Source of the DNA: an uncultured Opitutaceae bacterium | GTDB lineage: Bacteria > Verrucomicrobiota > Verrucomicrobiia > Opitutales > Opitutaceae | Direction of reading: 5' to 3' | Length of the DNA stretch: 7,248 nucleotides | Assembly (NCBI GenBank): GCA_937902865.1 | Contig: CALFNJ010000442.1 | Coordinates: 1-7,248 of the forward strand | Shown: positions 1 to 5,397 of the stretch, one piece after another | Position numbering within the stretch: position 1 is the first letter of the stretch | How the letters are laid out: the number at the start of each line of letters is the position of its first letter | The notes under the pieces: generated by a model | The model's input: only the letters and a program-made list of their open reading frames with translations | Told to the model about the DNA's origin: nothing | The model's database searches: none | Translations under genes and position numbers: made by a program

Positions 1-30
1 GATTGCGGACGGCCGGATGCAGATTGCGGA
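1..30. repeat. Short direct repeat GATTGCGGA at window edge
   Basis: GATTGCGGA occurs at 1-9 and again at 22-30, a 21-bp period. Between them, GGCCGGATG (11-19) is identical to 2202-2210 in the repeat block between the two esterase genes. This suggests that the left edge cuts into a copy of the same dispersed GGATG-rich intergenic repeat. The rest of 31-97 shows no recognisable gene or element. Confidence 0.4.
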
Positions 31-97
31 ATAGCGAGCCGGCGTGACACGCGGAGTCATGCGCCGTCAACTGGCAGAAATTCTTCGCGCGAGGCGA

Positions 98-190
98 AAC
101 GTTCAACGTCCAACGCTCAATATTGAACGTTCAACGTCGGAAGGGCTGACCTTGAATGTTGGACGTTCAACGTTGGATGTTGAACGTTCT
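98..190. repeat. Cluster of AACGTTCAAC-type direct and inverted microrepeats
   Basis: AACGTTCAACGTC occurs at 98-110 and again at 126-138. AACGTTCAACGTCCAACG (98-115) pairs with the reverse complement of 171-188 at 17 of 18 positions. The stretch 151-189 is built from the same GTTGRAYGTT words in the opposite sense. Read as protein it gives strings like NVQRPTLNIERST and NVGRSTLDVERS, typical of spurious ORFs called over this kind of repeat. It lies about 60 bp beyond the stop of the amidohydrolase gene. A dispersed intergenic repeat is the best reading; a folded RNA at the end of that transcript is possible. Nothing indicates a protein. Confidence 0.7.
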
Positions 191-219
191 CTGGGATTGA
201 GGGTTGACGGAGCCGGAGC

Positions 220-239
220 GGACGGGCGGCCGCCCGTCC
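220..239. repeat. Perfect 20-bp GC palindrome
   Basis: GGACGGGCGGCCGCCCGTCC is a perfect 20-bp palindrome ending 10 bp from the amidohydrolase stop codon. In the gene's direction it is preceded by GTAGG and could form a GC-rich hairpin in the 3' end of the transcript. No T-run follows, so it is not a standard intrinsic terminator. The GTAGG head next to a palindrome recurs at 3436-3462 and 3501-3531, which suggests a shared repeat architecture. Confidence 0.65.
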
Positions 240-249
240 CTACCTCGGA

Positions 250-1185
250 TCAGGTGAATGGCCAGACAAGCTCGGCGGTTTTGCCGCAGATCCAGCGGCG
301 GTCCTCGTCGTTGAGGAACGCGATCCGGGAGCGCGCGAGCTCGATGGCTTGGGCGTAGGTGCAGTATTTTTCGACGAGCGGCCAGTCGGTGCCGGCGATC
401 AGGCGCTGCGGTCCGAACGCGTCGTAGAGGCGGTGCACCTGCGCGTGCGTGTCGGAGTAGGGATAGGGTTGCGAGGAGAGAGACCAGGTGTGCGAGATCT
501 TCACGAAGACCTTGGGGAAACGCCGGAGCGCGAGCAGTGGCTCGAGCTGGGCGGGTTCGGCGATTGGGCTGTCGGCCATGTGGTCGACCACGACGGTGAG
601 ATCGGGAAACTGCTCGATGAGCGTCGCGATCTCGGGCAGACGGGAGACCGGCGTGAGGAGAGTCATCGGGACCTTGAGTTCTCGGCAGCGCCGCCAGAGC
701 GGCGGCATCAGCGGTCCGCGGAGCCAGTCGCCCGCGGCGGCGGCGGCGGGGCTGAGGCGCACGCCGTGAAAACCGTCCTCGGCGACGAGGCGGGACAGAT
801 GATCGGGCGCGGCGGGATCCTCGGGATTGACGCGGGCGACGCCGCGGAACTTCTGAGGATAACGCTTCAGCACGGAAGCGACGTAGCGGTTGTCCCAGCG
901 GTAGTGGATGACTTGGATGATGACCGTCCGCTGCACGTTCGAGGCCCGCATCAGCTCGAGCAGCATTTCCGCCGTCGCCTCGGTGTCCGGCGGATTGGTT
1001 GTTTCCGGCGCCCACGGAAAGCGCGGGTCCTTGGTCCAGACGTGCACGTGAGCATCGACCGTGAGCGGAAGAATATCCTTCGCGCGCGCGATCTCCTCGG
1101 CGGCGCCGGTGGCGGCGAGCATGCCGCCGCACGAAAGCGCGCCGACGCCCTTGAGAAACTGCCTGCGGTTAAGTGGGGTCGTCAT
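250..1185 (-). CDS. Tat-exported amidohydrolase family 2 (COG3618-like) hydrolase
   Basis: This encodes a 311-residue TIM-barrel hydrolase of the amidohydrolase-2 (PF04909) type, the group that includes sugar lactonases and 2-pyrone-4,6-dicarboxylate lactonase. Visible signs are the opening DAHVHVW (44-50, HxH at 46/48), GFHGVRLS (138-145), VVVDH (198-202) and GTDWPL (265-270), whose Asp267 sits where the family's catalytic acid lies. The N-terminus has a twin-arginine signal, NRRQFLKG (6-13), followed by a small-residue hydrophobic run to about residue 29, so the mature enzyme should be periplasmic and folded before export. ATG at 1185 is preferred; an in-frame TTG at 1206 would add seven residues before the Tat motif. 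Neither start has a Shine-Dalgarno sequence. The gene lies downstream of the acetylesterase on the same strand, but a large inverted repeat separates them, so co-transcription is uncertain. Class confidence is high; the substrate is unknown, with a sugar lactone or carbohydrate derivative as a guess. Confidence 0.88.
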   Translation of the reverse strand: MTTPLNRRQFLKGVGALSCGGMLAATGAAEEIARAKDILPLTVDAHVHVWTKDPRFPWAPETTNPPDTEATAEMLLELMRASNVQRTVIIQVIHYRWDNRYVASVLKRYPQKFRGVARVNPEDPAAPDHLSRLVAEDGFHGVRLSPAAAAAGDWLRGPLMPPLWRRCRELKVPMTLLTPVSRLPEIATLIEQFPDLTVVVDHMADSPIAEPAQLEPLLALRRFPKVFVKISHTWSLSSQPYPYSDTHAQVHRLYDAFGPQRLIAGTDWPLVEKYCTYAQAIELARSRIAFLNDEDRRWICGKTAELVWPFT

Positions 1186-1209
1186 GAGCGAGCTGGGAAT
1201 TGCCAAAGG

Positions 1210-1351
1210 AATTCAGAAGCCAGGAAGCCATGAAGCGTACCCTCGAGGGTGGGCCGCGACCTCCGGGCGCGGGAGGCAGGCGGACAGATCGCCGCCCGGA
1301 GGTCGGCGCCCACCTTCATGGCTGCTTTCATGGTTTTTTGGCTTCTGAATT
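1210..1351. repeat. Large nested inverted repeat between two minus-strand genes
   Basis: Three sets of arms nest around a centre near 1281. The outer arms are AATTCAGAAGCCA (1210-1222) and its exact complement at 1339-1351. The middle arms are AGCCATGAAG (1226-1235) and CTTCATGGCT (1314-1323), exact. The inner 21-bp arms at 1249-1269 and 1293-1313 match at 19 of 21 positions. A separate 10-bp palindrome, CCCTCGAGGG, lies at 1240-1249. The element overlaps the last codons and stop of the 1328-2149 gene, so the arm encodes the residues NSEAKKP. It fills nearly all of the 142-bp gap to the amidohydrolase. It could be a non-autonomous mobile repeat or a strong mRNA 3' structure. No transposase or clear target duplication is visible. 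Confidence 0.75.
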
Positions 1352-2149
1352 ATTCTGCTTCGGCGCCGGGGCTTCGGTGGGCACCGGCATGGCGAGCAGC
1401 GGACGCGGCTCGGCGAGGAAGGCCGGGGCCAACTCGGGGGCGATGCGGCGCAGCTCCTCGACGACGAGGCGGGCGATGGCGGCGCTGCCCTTGGCGTTCA
1501 GGTGGGTCTGGTCGACCCCACCCTCGGCGGTGCGCGGGCTGAGCGCCTCGCAACCGGGTTCGCCGAGCTGCTCGCAGAACGCGATGCTGCGCGCGTGCAG
1601 ATCGAGAAGCGGCACGTGTCTGGCCTGGGCCACGCTCGCGGTCGCGGCGGCGTACGGCACGAGACTGGGCAGCAATTGGTGCGGATGGCCGGCGACGAAT
1701 TTGCGGCGCGTGAGCGACGTGACTAGGATCGGCTTGGCGCCGATGGCGCGGGCATCATCGACATACCGTGACAGATTCTGCGGGAAGGTCGTGGCGGGAT
1801 CGGTCTCGCGCTCCGGCCCCTTGCCGGGCTCGTCGTTGTGGCCGAACTGGATCAGGTAGTAGTCGCCTTTAAGGTCGAGCGCGGGCTGCCAGAGATTTTC
1901 GCCGATGAAGCTCTTCGAGCTGCGGCCATTGCGGGCAGCGTTGATGCATTCGGCGACATCGGGATTGATCCAGGCGGCGAAACCCGGACCCCAGCCGGAA
2001 CTCTCGCCGACGGTTGAATCGCCGACGAGGACGATGCGGAGCTTCTTCTTGGCCGGGCTTGGCGACGCCTCCGCGGAATGCGCGGCGTTGGGTGCAACCA
2101 GGAATCCGACAGCGAATAGGCCTGAAAGCAGGAGGGCAGGGAATCTCAT
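1328..2149 (-). CDS. Secreted rhamnogalacturonan acetylesterase-like SGNH hydrolase (CE12-like)
   Basis: This 273-residue SGNH/GDSL hydrolase most resembles the rhamnogalacturonan acetylesterases, which remove acetyl groups from the rhamnogalacturonan backbone of pectin. All four blocks are present: LVGDSTVGE with nucleophile Ser45, NGRSS (74-78) with oxyanion Gly75, FGHND (102-106) with Asn105, and VDQTHLN (212-218) with Asp213 and His216, so the triad looks intact. A signal peptide spans about residues 1-26, probably cleaved after AAHSA, so the enzyme should be periplasmic or secreted. The C-terminal 25 residues are a Pro/Ala-rich tail (PVPTEAPAPKQ) ending in NSEAKKP, encoded by the arm of an inverted repeat, and are unlikely to belong to the catalytic fold. 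The start is the only plausible ATG and has no Shine-Dalgarno. It is divergent from another SGNH hydrolase at 2421. The family is firm; the exact substrate could be another acetylated polysaccharide such as xylan. Confidence 0.9.
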   Translation of the reverse strand: MRFPALLLSGLFAVGFLVAPNAAHSAEASPSPAKKKLRIVLVGDSTVGESSGWGPGFAAWINPDVAECINAARNGRSSKSFIGENLWQPALDLKGDYYLIQFGHNDEPGKGPERETDPATTFPQNLSRYVDDARAIGAKPILVTSLTRRKFVAGHPHQLLPSLVPYAAATASVAQARHVPLLDLHARSIAFCEQLGEPGCEALSPRTAEGGVDQTHLNAKGSAAIARLVVEELRRIAPELAPAFLAEPRPLLAMPVPTEAPAPKQNNSEAKKP

Positions 2150-2201
2150 GGGGGTGAGCCATGGTTTCAGCGCGGAGGCACCAAGGAAATCAGGAAAATC
2201 A

Positions 2202-2356
2202 GGCCGGATGATCGGATGGTCGGATGCCGGATAACGGAGAACGAGAGCCGAACGACAGAGGCCGGTGACGGAAGCTGGATGACGGAAACTGCAAATAGAT
2301 CCGAGTTAACGACTCTGGCTTCCGGCCTCTGTCGTCTGTCCTCCGACCATCCGGCC
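2202..2356. repeat. GGATG-rich direct and inverted repeat block
   Basis: This block lies in the 271-bp divergent gap between two esterase genes. CGACAGAGGCCGG (2253-2265) has an exact inverted mate at 2322-2334. GGATGGTCGGA (2214-2224) has an exact inverted mate at 2342-2352. GGCCGGATGATCGGA (2202-2216) pairs with 2342-2356 at 14 of 15 positions, so two overlapping left words compete for one right arm. CGGATG recurs in quick succession at 2205-2226. The centre (2280-2310) is the only AT-richer part of the gap and might hold promoter elements, but no clear -35/-10 pair is visible. It resembles a dispersed palindromic repeat more than an operator. Confidence 0.6.
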
Positions 2357-2420
2357 TTCCGTCGCTCCGACTTCCGGAGTTGCCGCGCTTCGGCGGAACG
2401 TGGTTGGCTGCGGTTCTCCC

Positions 2421-3278
2421 ATGAAACCCCCGTTTCAACGCTCTGCGTTCATCCTGTTCCTGCTCGCGGCGCTTCCGGCCGCTTCCGTCCTGGCGGCGGC
2501 AACTCCCACGACCGCGTACACGCGTCTCTATGTGTTTGGCGACAGCTACTCCGACATCGGCGCCGGCTACGTGGACGGCAACGGCCCCACGGCGGTGGCC
2601 TATCTCGGCTGGAACATGGGCCTCGAGTTCACGCACGCCAAGGCGGCGAAGGCGGCGGAGAAGAGCCTCGATTTTGCGGTGAGCGGCGCGCGGACCGGTG
2701 AAGGTGACGGACGGAAAGTGAAGGAGACCGCGCTGCTCGGTTACGGGATGATGAACCAGACGAAGGATTTCGCGGCGCGGGTCACGTCCGGAGAAATCCA
2801 TTTCGATCCCGAGACCACGCTGTTCTTCATCGCGGGCGGCTTGAACGACGGTCGCCTGCCGACGGAGACGACGCTCGCGAATCTCTCGCAGGAACTCGAC
2901 ATCCTGAAGGGGCTCGGCGCGAAACATTTTACGGTGGCGCTGCTGCCGACGAAAATCCGCTCCTTCGCCGCGGTGGGACAGCGGCTCGCGCCGGCGTTGA
3001 CCAAGTTCGTCGAGGACGAGCACAAGCGGCTGAGCGTCGACATCTGGCTCAACCACTGGGGCGCCTACTACGACGACGTGATGGAGCACCCTTCGGACTA
3101 CGGCATCGTCAACACCACGGACGCCTGCGCCGGGCGCGAAATCTTCGACCAGGACCCCACGCCCGTCGGCGATCCCTCGACCTATTTCTTCTACCACGAA
3201 GGCCACCCCTCGACCGCGGTGCACCGCGCCGTCGGCAAGAAGCTCTTCGAGGAAGTGAAGACGCACCCGGCCAAATAA
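2421..3278 (+). CDS. Secreted GDSL-family lipase/esterase with atypical block V
   Basis: This 285-residue GDSL hydrolase belongs to the branch that includes plant GDSL lipases and thermolabile-hemolysin-like esterases. The signal peptide is KPPFQRSAF followed by a hydrophobic run ending near VLAAA (23-27). Block I is VFGDSYSDIG with Ser42, then SGART (88-92, block II) and GGLND (139-143, Asn142, block III). Block V reads FFYHEGHPST with His262, but the residue three before the His is His259, not the usual Asp; Glu260 is adjacent. The expected acid is therefore missing or relocated. ATG at 2421 is chosen because it directly precedes the signal peptide; an in-frame GTG at 2400 would add seven residues before it. 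There is no Shine-Dalgarno. The gene is divergent from the acetylesterase and convergent with the gene at 3595-4542, so it is probably monocistronic. Family is secure, substrate unknown; an esterase on plant or lipid substrates is plausible. Confidence 0.88.
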   Translation: MKPPFQRSAFILFLLAALPAASVLAAATPTTAYTRLYVFGDSYSDIGAGYVDGNGPTAVAYLGWNMGLEFTHAKAAKAAEKSLDFAVSGARTGEGDGRKVKETALLGYGMMNQTKDFAARVTSGEIHFDPETTLFFIAGGLNDGRLPTETTLANLSQELDILKGLGAKHFTVALLPTKIRSFAAVGQRLAPALTKFVEDEHKRLSVDIWLNHWGAYYDDVMEHPSDYGIVNTTDACAGREIFDQDPTPVGDPSTYFFYHEGHPSTAVHRAVGKKLFEEVKTHPAK

Positions 3279-3298
3279 AGCCAGGAGCCGCTCGGTGG

Positions 3299-3312
3299 TT
3301 TCCTGATTTCCT
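3299..3312. repeat. Right member of a 14-bp inverted pair flanking the GDSL gene
   Basis: TTTCCTGATTTCCT begins 21 bp after the GDSL gene's stop. Its exact reverse complement, AGGAAATCAGGAAA, lies at 2184-2197, upstream of that gene and just beyond the divergent acetylesterase start. The pair brackets the whole GDSL gene. The words are themselves repetitive (GGAAATCAGGAAA), so they may be two copies of one dispersed low-complexity repeat, not the ends of a mobile unit. Confidence 0.5.
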
Positions 3313-3435
3313 GCGTTTCAGATCGGACTCCTGCAGCGAACGGGACCTTGATGTACCTGGTGTCGGGCAAAAAGCCGGAAGCTGCGCCGGTGGTCCCACG
3401 ATAAGGGACGCTGGGATGGGTCCGCTTGTGCGAGG

Positions 3436-3531
3436 GTAGGGCGCCTTATCCCTAACGCGCCGTGATCGTTTCCCGCGTTTCAATACGGTCGGAGCCCAAC
3501 CGGCGCGTTAGGGATAACGCGCCCCACCTAC
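3436..3531. repeat. Pair of complementary hairpin repeats (GGCGCGTTA family)
   Basis: The right unit is a perfect hairpin: GGCGCGTTA (3502-3510), loop GGGA of the GNRA type, TAACGCGCC (3515-3523). The left unit is GGCGCCTTA (3440-3448), loop TCCC, TAACGCGCC (3453-3461), with one mismatch. The units lie in opposite orientation: 3446-3462 and 3501-3517 are exact complements over 17 bp. Each is bordered on its outer side by a GTAGG or CCTAC word. They sit between two convergent genes and could slow transcription from both sides, but no T-run accompanies them. The rest of the 316-bp gap (3279-3594) shows only a weak hairpin, GTCCC/GGGAC, at 3393-3409 and no gene. Confidence 0.75.
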
Positions 3532-3594
3532 GGAGCGTTCAGGGCGGGTCGCTCGCGCGCGGACGGTGAAGCGCAGCGCTTTCGCGCGCTGGCG

Positions 3595-4542
3595 TTACTT
3601 GGCGTCGGTCGAAACGACGCTCGGCGAGCCGACGGCGATCTGCGGGGTCTTGAGCTCCACGCCGTCGGTCTGGTGGCCGAACTCGGTGCCGCCGGCCTTG
3701 CCCATCAGGGCGAGGCCGCGGGTGAAGTTCGAGTCGAGCGCACGCACGCTGATGCGCGTGGTCCAAACGGCGACGAGCTTCTTGGTCTTGAGATACTCCT
3801 GACAGTCGTAGGCGGTGAGGGCGACGAAGTAGCGCTCGTCCGCGAGGAAGCCGCGCAGCATCTGGCCCTGGGCGCTGTCGAAACCGCGCTGGTTTTCGGC
3901 GTGGAGGGTTTCGGCGAAGCCGACGAGGACGGCATTGTCCGCGTTGCTCATGTTCATGGACTTCCGGTCCAGGTCCTGGGCGTTCGCGTCGCTCTGCAGG
4001 CCGTTCAGGCGCTGCATGTCATAGGTCTGGTCGAGCATCTGGACCGAGGGACTGGTCCGTCCCGTGGCGCGCTCGTTGCTGGCGTTCTGGTGGCTGGCGT
4101 CGCGGCGGGCGGCGTCGGTGTCGGCCATGCCAAGGGGGCTGTCCTGGCCCATCTGCTCGTACATGCTCTCGCTCACGGTGGTGACGCCCCAGTCCACGGT
4201 GATGAGGAGATTGGCCTTCTGCGCGGAATCCGCGGGGTAGTAATGCTGGCTGACAAGATCCGGCGCGAGGGCCTTGGCGACATCGAGGAACTTCACCGCG
4301 TCGAGCGAGCGGTCGCGATTCGCGCCTCCATAGAATTTCCCCTGGCTCAGGACATAGGTCTCGTTCTTGACCTTGTCGGCGGCGCCGAATTTCCAGGTCG
4401 CGTACTCCGGGCTGCTCTTGCCCCAGACCGTCACGCGCTCGTCGGCGTCCAGCCGGCCGAGGCCGGCCAATGCGGCCATCGCGACGAGGAAATATCCCAG
4501 GCGAAACTGGCGGGAAGGCGGCAGGGAAGGAGAGGATGTCAT
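3595..4542 (-). CDS. Secreted protein of unknown function, paralogue of the 5398-6360 product
   Basis: This is a 315-residue protein that I do not recognise. Its N-terminus (RQFRLGYFLVAMAALAGLG, cleavage near residue 33) is an apparent signal peptide, with no lipobox Cys, so a soluble periplasmic or secreted protein is likely. It is clearly homologous to the protein encoded at 5398-6360. Shared blocks are NETY..QGKFYGG (60-73), LD...F..V.KALA..L..Q.YYP (80-103), ANLLITVDWGVTT (110-122), LADERYFVALTAYD (233-246) and WTTRISVRA (260-268). The middle (about 128-200) is polar, rich in Asp, Asn, Gln and Met, poorly conserved and probably linker-like. ATG at 4542 is chosen because it directly precedes the signal peptide; the frame stays open to 4713, but that stretch is basic and overlaps repeat-like DNA. 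No Shine-Dalgarno is visible. It is convergent with the GDSL gene and divergent from the small acidic-protein gene, 420 bp away. No catalytic motif is evident; a structural or binding role is a guess. Confidence 0.85.
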   Translation of the reverse strand: MTSSPSLPPSRQFRLGYFLVAMAALAGLGRLDADERVTVWGKSSPEYATWKFGAADKVKNETYVLSQGKFYGGANRDRSLDAVKFLDVAKALAPDLVSQHYYPADSAQKANLLITVDWGVTTVSESMYEQMGQDSPLGMADTDAARRDASHQNASNERATGRTSPSVQMLDQTYDMQRLNGLQSDANAQDLDRKSMNMSNADNAVLVGFAETLHAENQRGFDSAQGQMLRGFLADERYFVALTAYDCQEYLKTKKLVAVWTTRISVRALDSNFTRGLALMGKAGGTEFGHQTDGVELKTPQIAVGSPSVVSTDAK

Positions 4543-4580
4543 GCGAAGGATCAGAATGGAGGAAGTTTCTTCCGGATGTC

Positions 4581-4603
4581 GAACCGGCCGTGGGAACCGG
4601 TTC
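4581..4603. promoter_or_regulatory. Hairpin just upstream of the 3595-4542 gene
   Basis: GAACCGG (4581-4587) and CCGGTTC (4597-4603) are exact complements around a 9-nt spacer, 38 bp upstream of that gene's ATG. A smaller one, GGAAG-TTT-CTTCC, lies at 4561-4573. They could be an operator or 5'-leader structure, or another dispersed repeat. No -10/-35 pair could be assigned. Confidence 0.3.
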
Positions 4604-4716
4604 AATGAGCGCGACGCGCGAAGGACCTTCAAGTTGCGCAAAAAATCCACGCCATGGAAGACACCGAACACGCGAAAGAATCGATCCAGTGAGATCCGTT
4701 TCCGCTTCTGCAAGCA

Positions 4717-4737
4717 GGGCAGGTCTCCGACCTGCCC
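4717..4737. repeat. Perfect 9-bp stem hairpin, GGGCAGGTC/GACCTGCCC
   Basis: GGGCAGGTC (4717-4725), loop TCC, GACCTGCCC (4729-4737) form a perfect stem in the 420-bp divergent gap 4543-4962. A weaker pair, AGCCGA/TCGGCT, follows at 4743-4771. No T-run follows, and the position between divergent promoters argues against a terminator. It looks like one more type of dispersed palindrome in this genome. Confidence 0.6.
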
Positions 4738-4783
4738 GGTCGAGCCGAAGACTACGCCACGGGCCTCGGCTTGTCGGTAGGCA

Positions 4784-4801
4784 CTCCTCCTCCTCCTCCT
4801 C
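4784..4801. repeat. (CTC)6 trinucleotide tract
   Basis: Six perfect CTC units lie 161 bp upstream of the ATG of the small acidic-protein gene, in the divergent gap. The tract is polypyrimidine on the plus strand. Its length could vary by slippage, but it is outside any gene, so a reading-frame switch is not expected. Confidence 0.6.
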
Positions 4802-4835
4802 GCCGTTTTGGGGACTTCTCCCTGGCGTAAGGACC

Positions 4836-4861
4836 TTGGGAGCGAATCAAATAGTTATTTT
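4836..4861 (+). promoter_or_regulatory. Possible promoter for the small acidic-protein gene
   Basis: The patch 4846-4862 (AATCAAATAGTTATTTT) is the most AT-rich stretch in the divergent gap, about 100 bp before the ATG at 4963. A weak -35-like TTGGGA (4836-4841) and -10-like TATTTT (4856-4861) are only 14 bp apart, shorter than the usual spacing. The assignment rests mainly on base composition in a GC-rich setting. Confidence 0.25.
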
Positions 4862-4962
4862 ACGGAGTGGCGCGGCCATTCGGTTTGCCGCGTCGCGCAC
4901 CCGGGGGAAAGTCTGGCATCGCGGCGCCATCAGGCGTCGTACAACCCGAACCCCGATAGATC

Positions 4963-5292
4963 ATGAAAACGTTGATGAAAAGTCTGGCCGGATCGCTGCT
5001 GGCGGCATCCGTCCTTCTCTTCACGAGCCAGCTGCGGGCCGACTACGGCTACGATGACACGCGGACGCCGCCCGGCGATCCGGAGGCGCACACGTACCAC
5101 GTTCACGTCGATCACTACTACGAAACCTGGGGGCCGTACGTGGTGGACAGCTATTCGTGGACCGAGGACTACGACGAGATCGTCTACACGAGTCCCGGCG
5201 ATTCGGTGAACATCACCGACCACGTCGAGGAGGATTCGGGCAATGACGGCGGCCAGTATTGGTATAGCTGGAACAGCTTCAGCTATTCCTGA
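4963..5292 (+). CDS. Small secreted acidic Tyr/Trp-rich protein with His cluster
   Basis: This is a 109-residue protein that I do not recognise. A clear signal peptide (KTLMKSLAGSLLAASVLLF, cleavage near LRA-26) leaves a mature chain of 83 residues. The mature part has 18 Asp/Glu, one Arg and no Lys, so it is very acidic. It also has 12 Tyr and 4 Trp, and four His in the pattern HxxHxHxxH (43, 46, 48, 51), which could bind a metal ion. VDHYYETW (49-56) and VDSYSWTEDY (61-70) look like two versions of one short repeat. It lacks Cys. Codon use looks like that of its neighbours, and a signal peptide followed by a well-formed terminator supports a real gene. It lies alone on the plus strand between two paralogous minus-strand genes. 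It has no Shine-Dalgarno. A surface, matrix or metal-binding role is inference only. Confidence 0.75.
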   Translation: MKTLMKSLAGSLLAASVLLFTSQLRADYGYDDTRTPPGDPEAHTYHVHVDHYYETWGPYVVDSYSWTEDYDEIVYTSPGDSVNITDHVEEDSGNDGGQYWYSWNSFSYS

Positions 5293-5303
5293 GCCAGTGC
5301 GGA

Positions 5304-5357
5304 ACGGGCTCCCGCCGGGGAGCCCGTGATGCGGCGCGCCGTGAGGCGCGCCTTTTT
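5304..5357 (+). terminator. Intrinsic terminator after the small acidic-protein gene
   Basis: Two hairpins follow the stop by 11 bp. The first is ACGGGCTCCC (5304-5313), loop GCCG, GGGAGCCCGT (5318-5327), a perfect 10-bp stem. The second is GGCGCGCC (5333-5340), loop GTGA (GNRA type), GGCGCGCC (5345-5352), directly followed by TTTTT (5353-5357), which is classical Rho-independent form. There is no T-run in the opposite sense, so termination of the convergent gene at 5398-6360 from this element is less certain. The remaining 40 bp to that gene's stop (5358-5397) hold only a weak GGCGC-type pairing. Confidence 0.85.
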
Positions 5358-5397
5358 GCAGGAAGAAGGCGCTGGGGCGCCGACGATCGCGGCTTTT

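Noticed and set aside
44..358. Plus-strand open frame of 104 codons at the left end
   Set aside because: The translation NVQRPTLNIERST-like is the product of the microrepeat cluster, and its end overlaps the amidohydrolase gene antisense.
1210..1351. Insertion sequence
   Set aside because: Only about 140 bp, with no transposase and no recognisable target duplication; described as an inverted repeat only.
2199..3266. Minus-strand open frame of 355 codons opposite the GDSL gene
   Set aside because: Low-complexity Arg/Val/Gly composition with no motif, while the plus-strand frame carries the GDSL blocks and a signal peptide.
3393..3409. GTCCC/GGGAC hairpin as part of a tRNA or small RNA
   Set aside because: Only a 5-bp stem; no cloverleaf arms, no T-loop sequence and no terminator nearby.
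3673..4608. Plus-strand open frame of 311 codons opposite the first paralogue
   Set aside because: Ala/Gly/Val-rich shadow; the minus-strand frame is supported by homology to the second paralogue.
4543..4713. N-terminal extension of the first paralogue to 4713
   Set aside because: It would place 57 basic residues before a good signal peptide and has no counterpart in the paralogue; the DNA contains hairpins and looks intergenic.
4784..4801. Phase-variation switch at the (CTC)6 tract
   Set aside because: The tract lies outside any coding frame and well upstream of the start, and a trinucleotide unit would not shift a frame.
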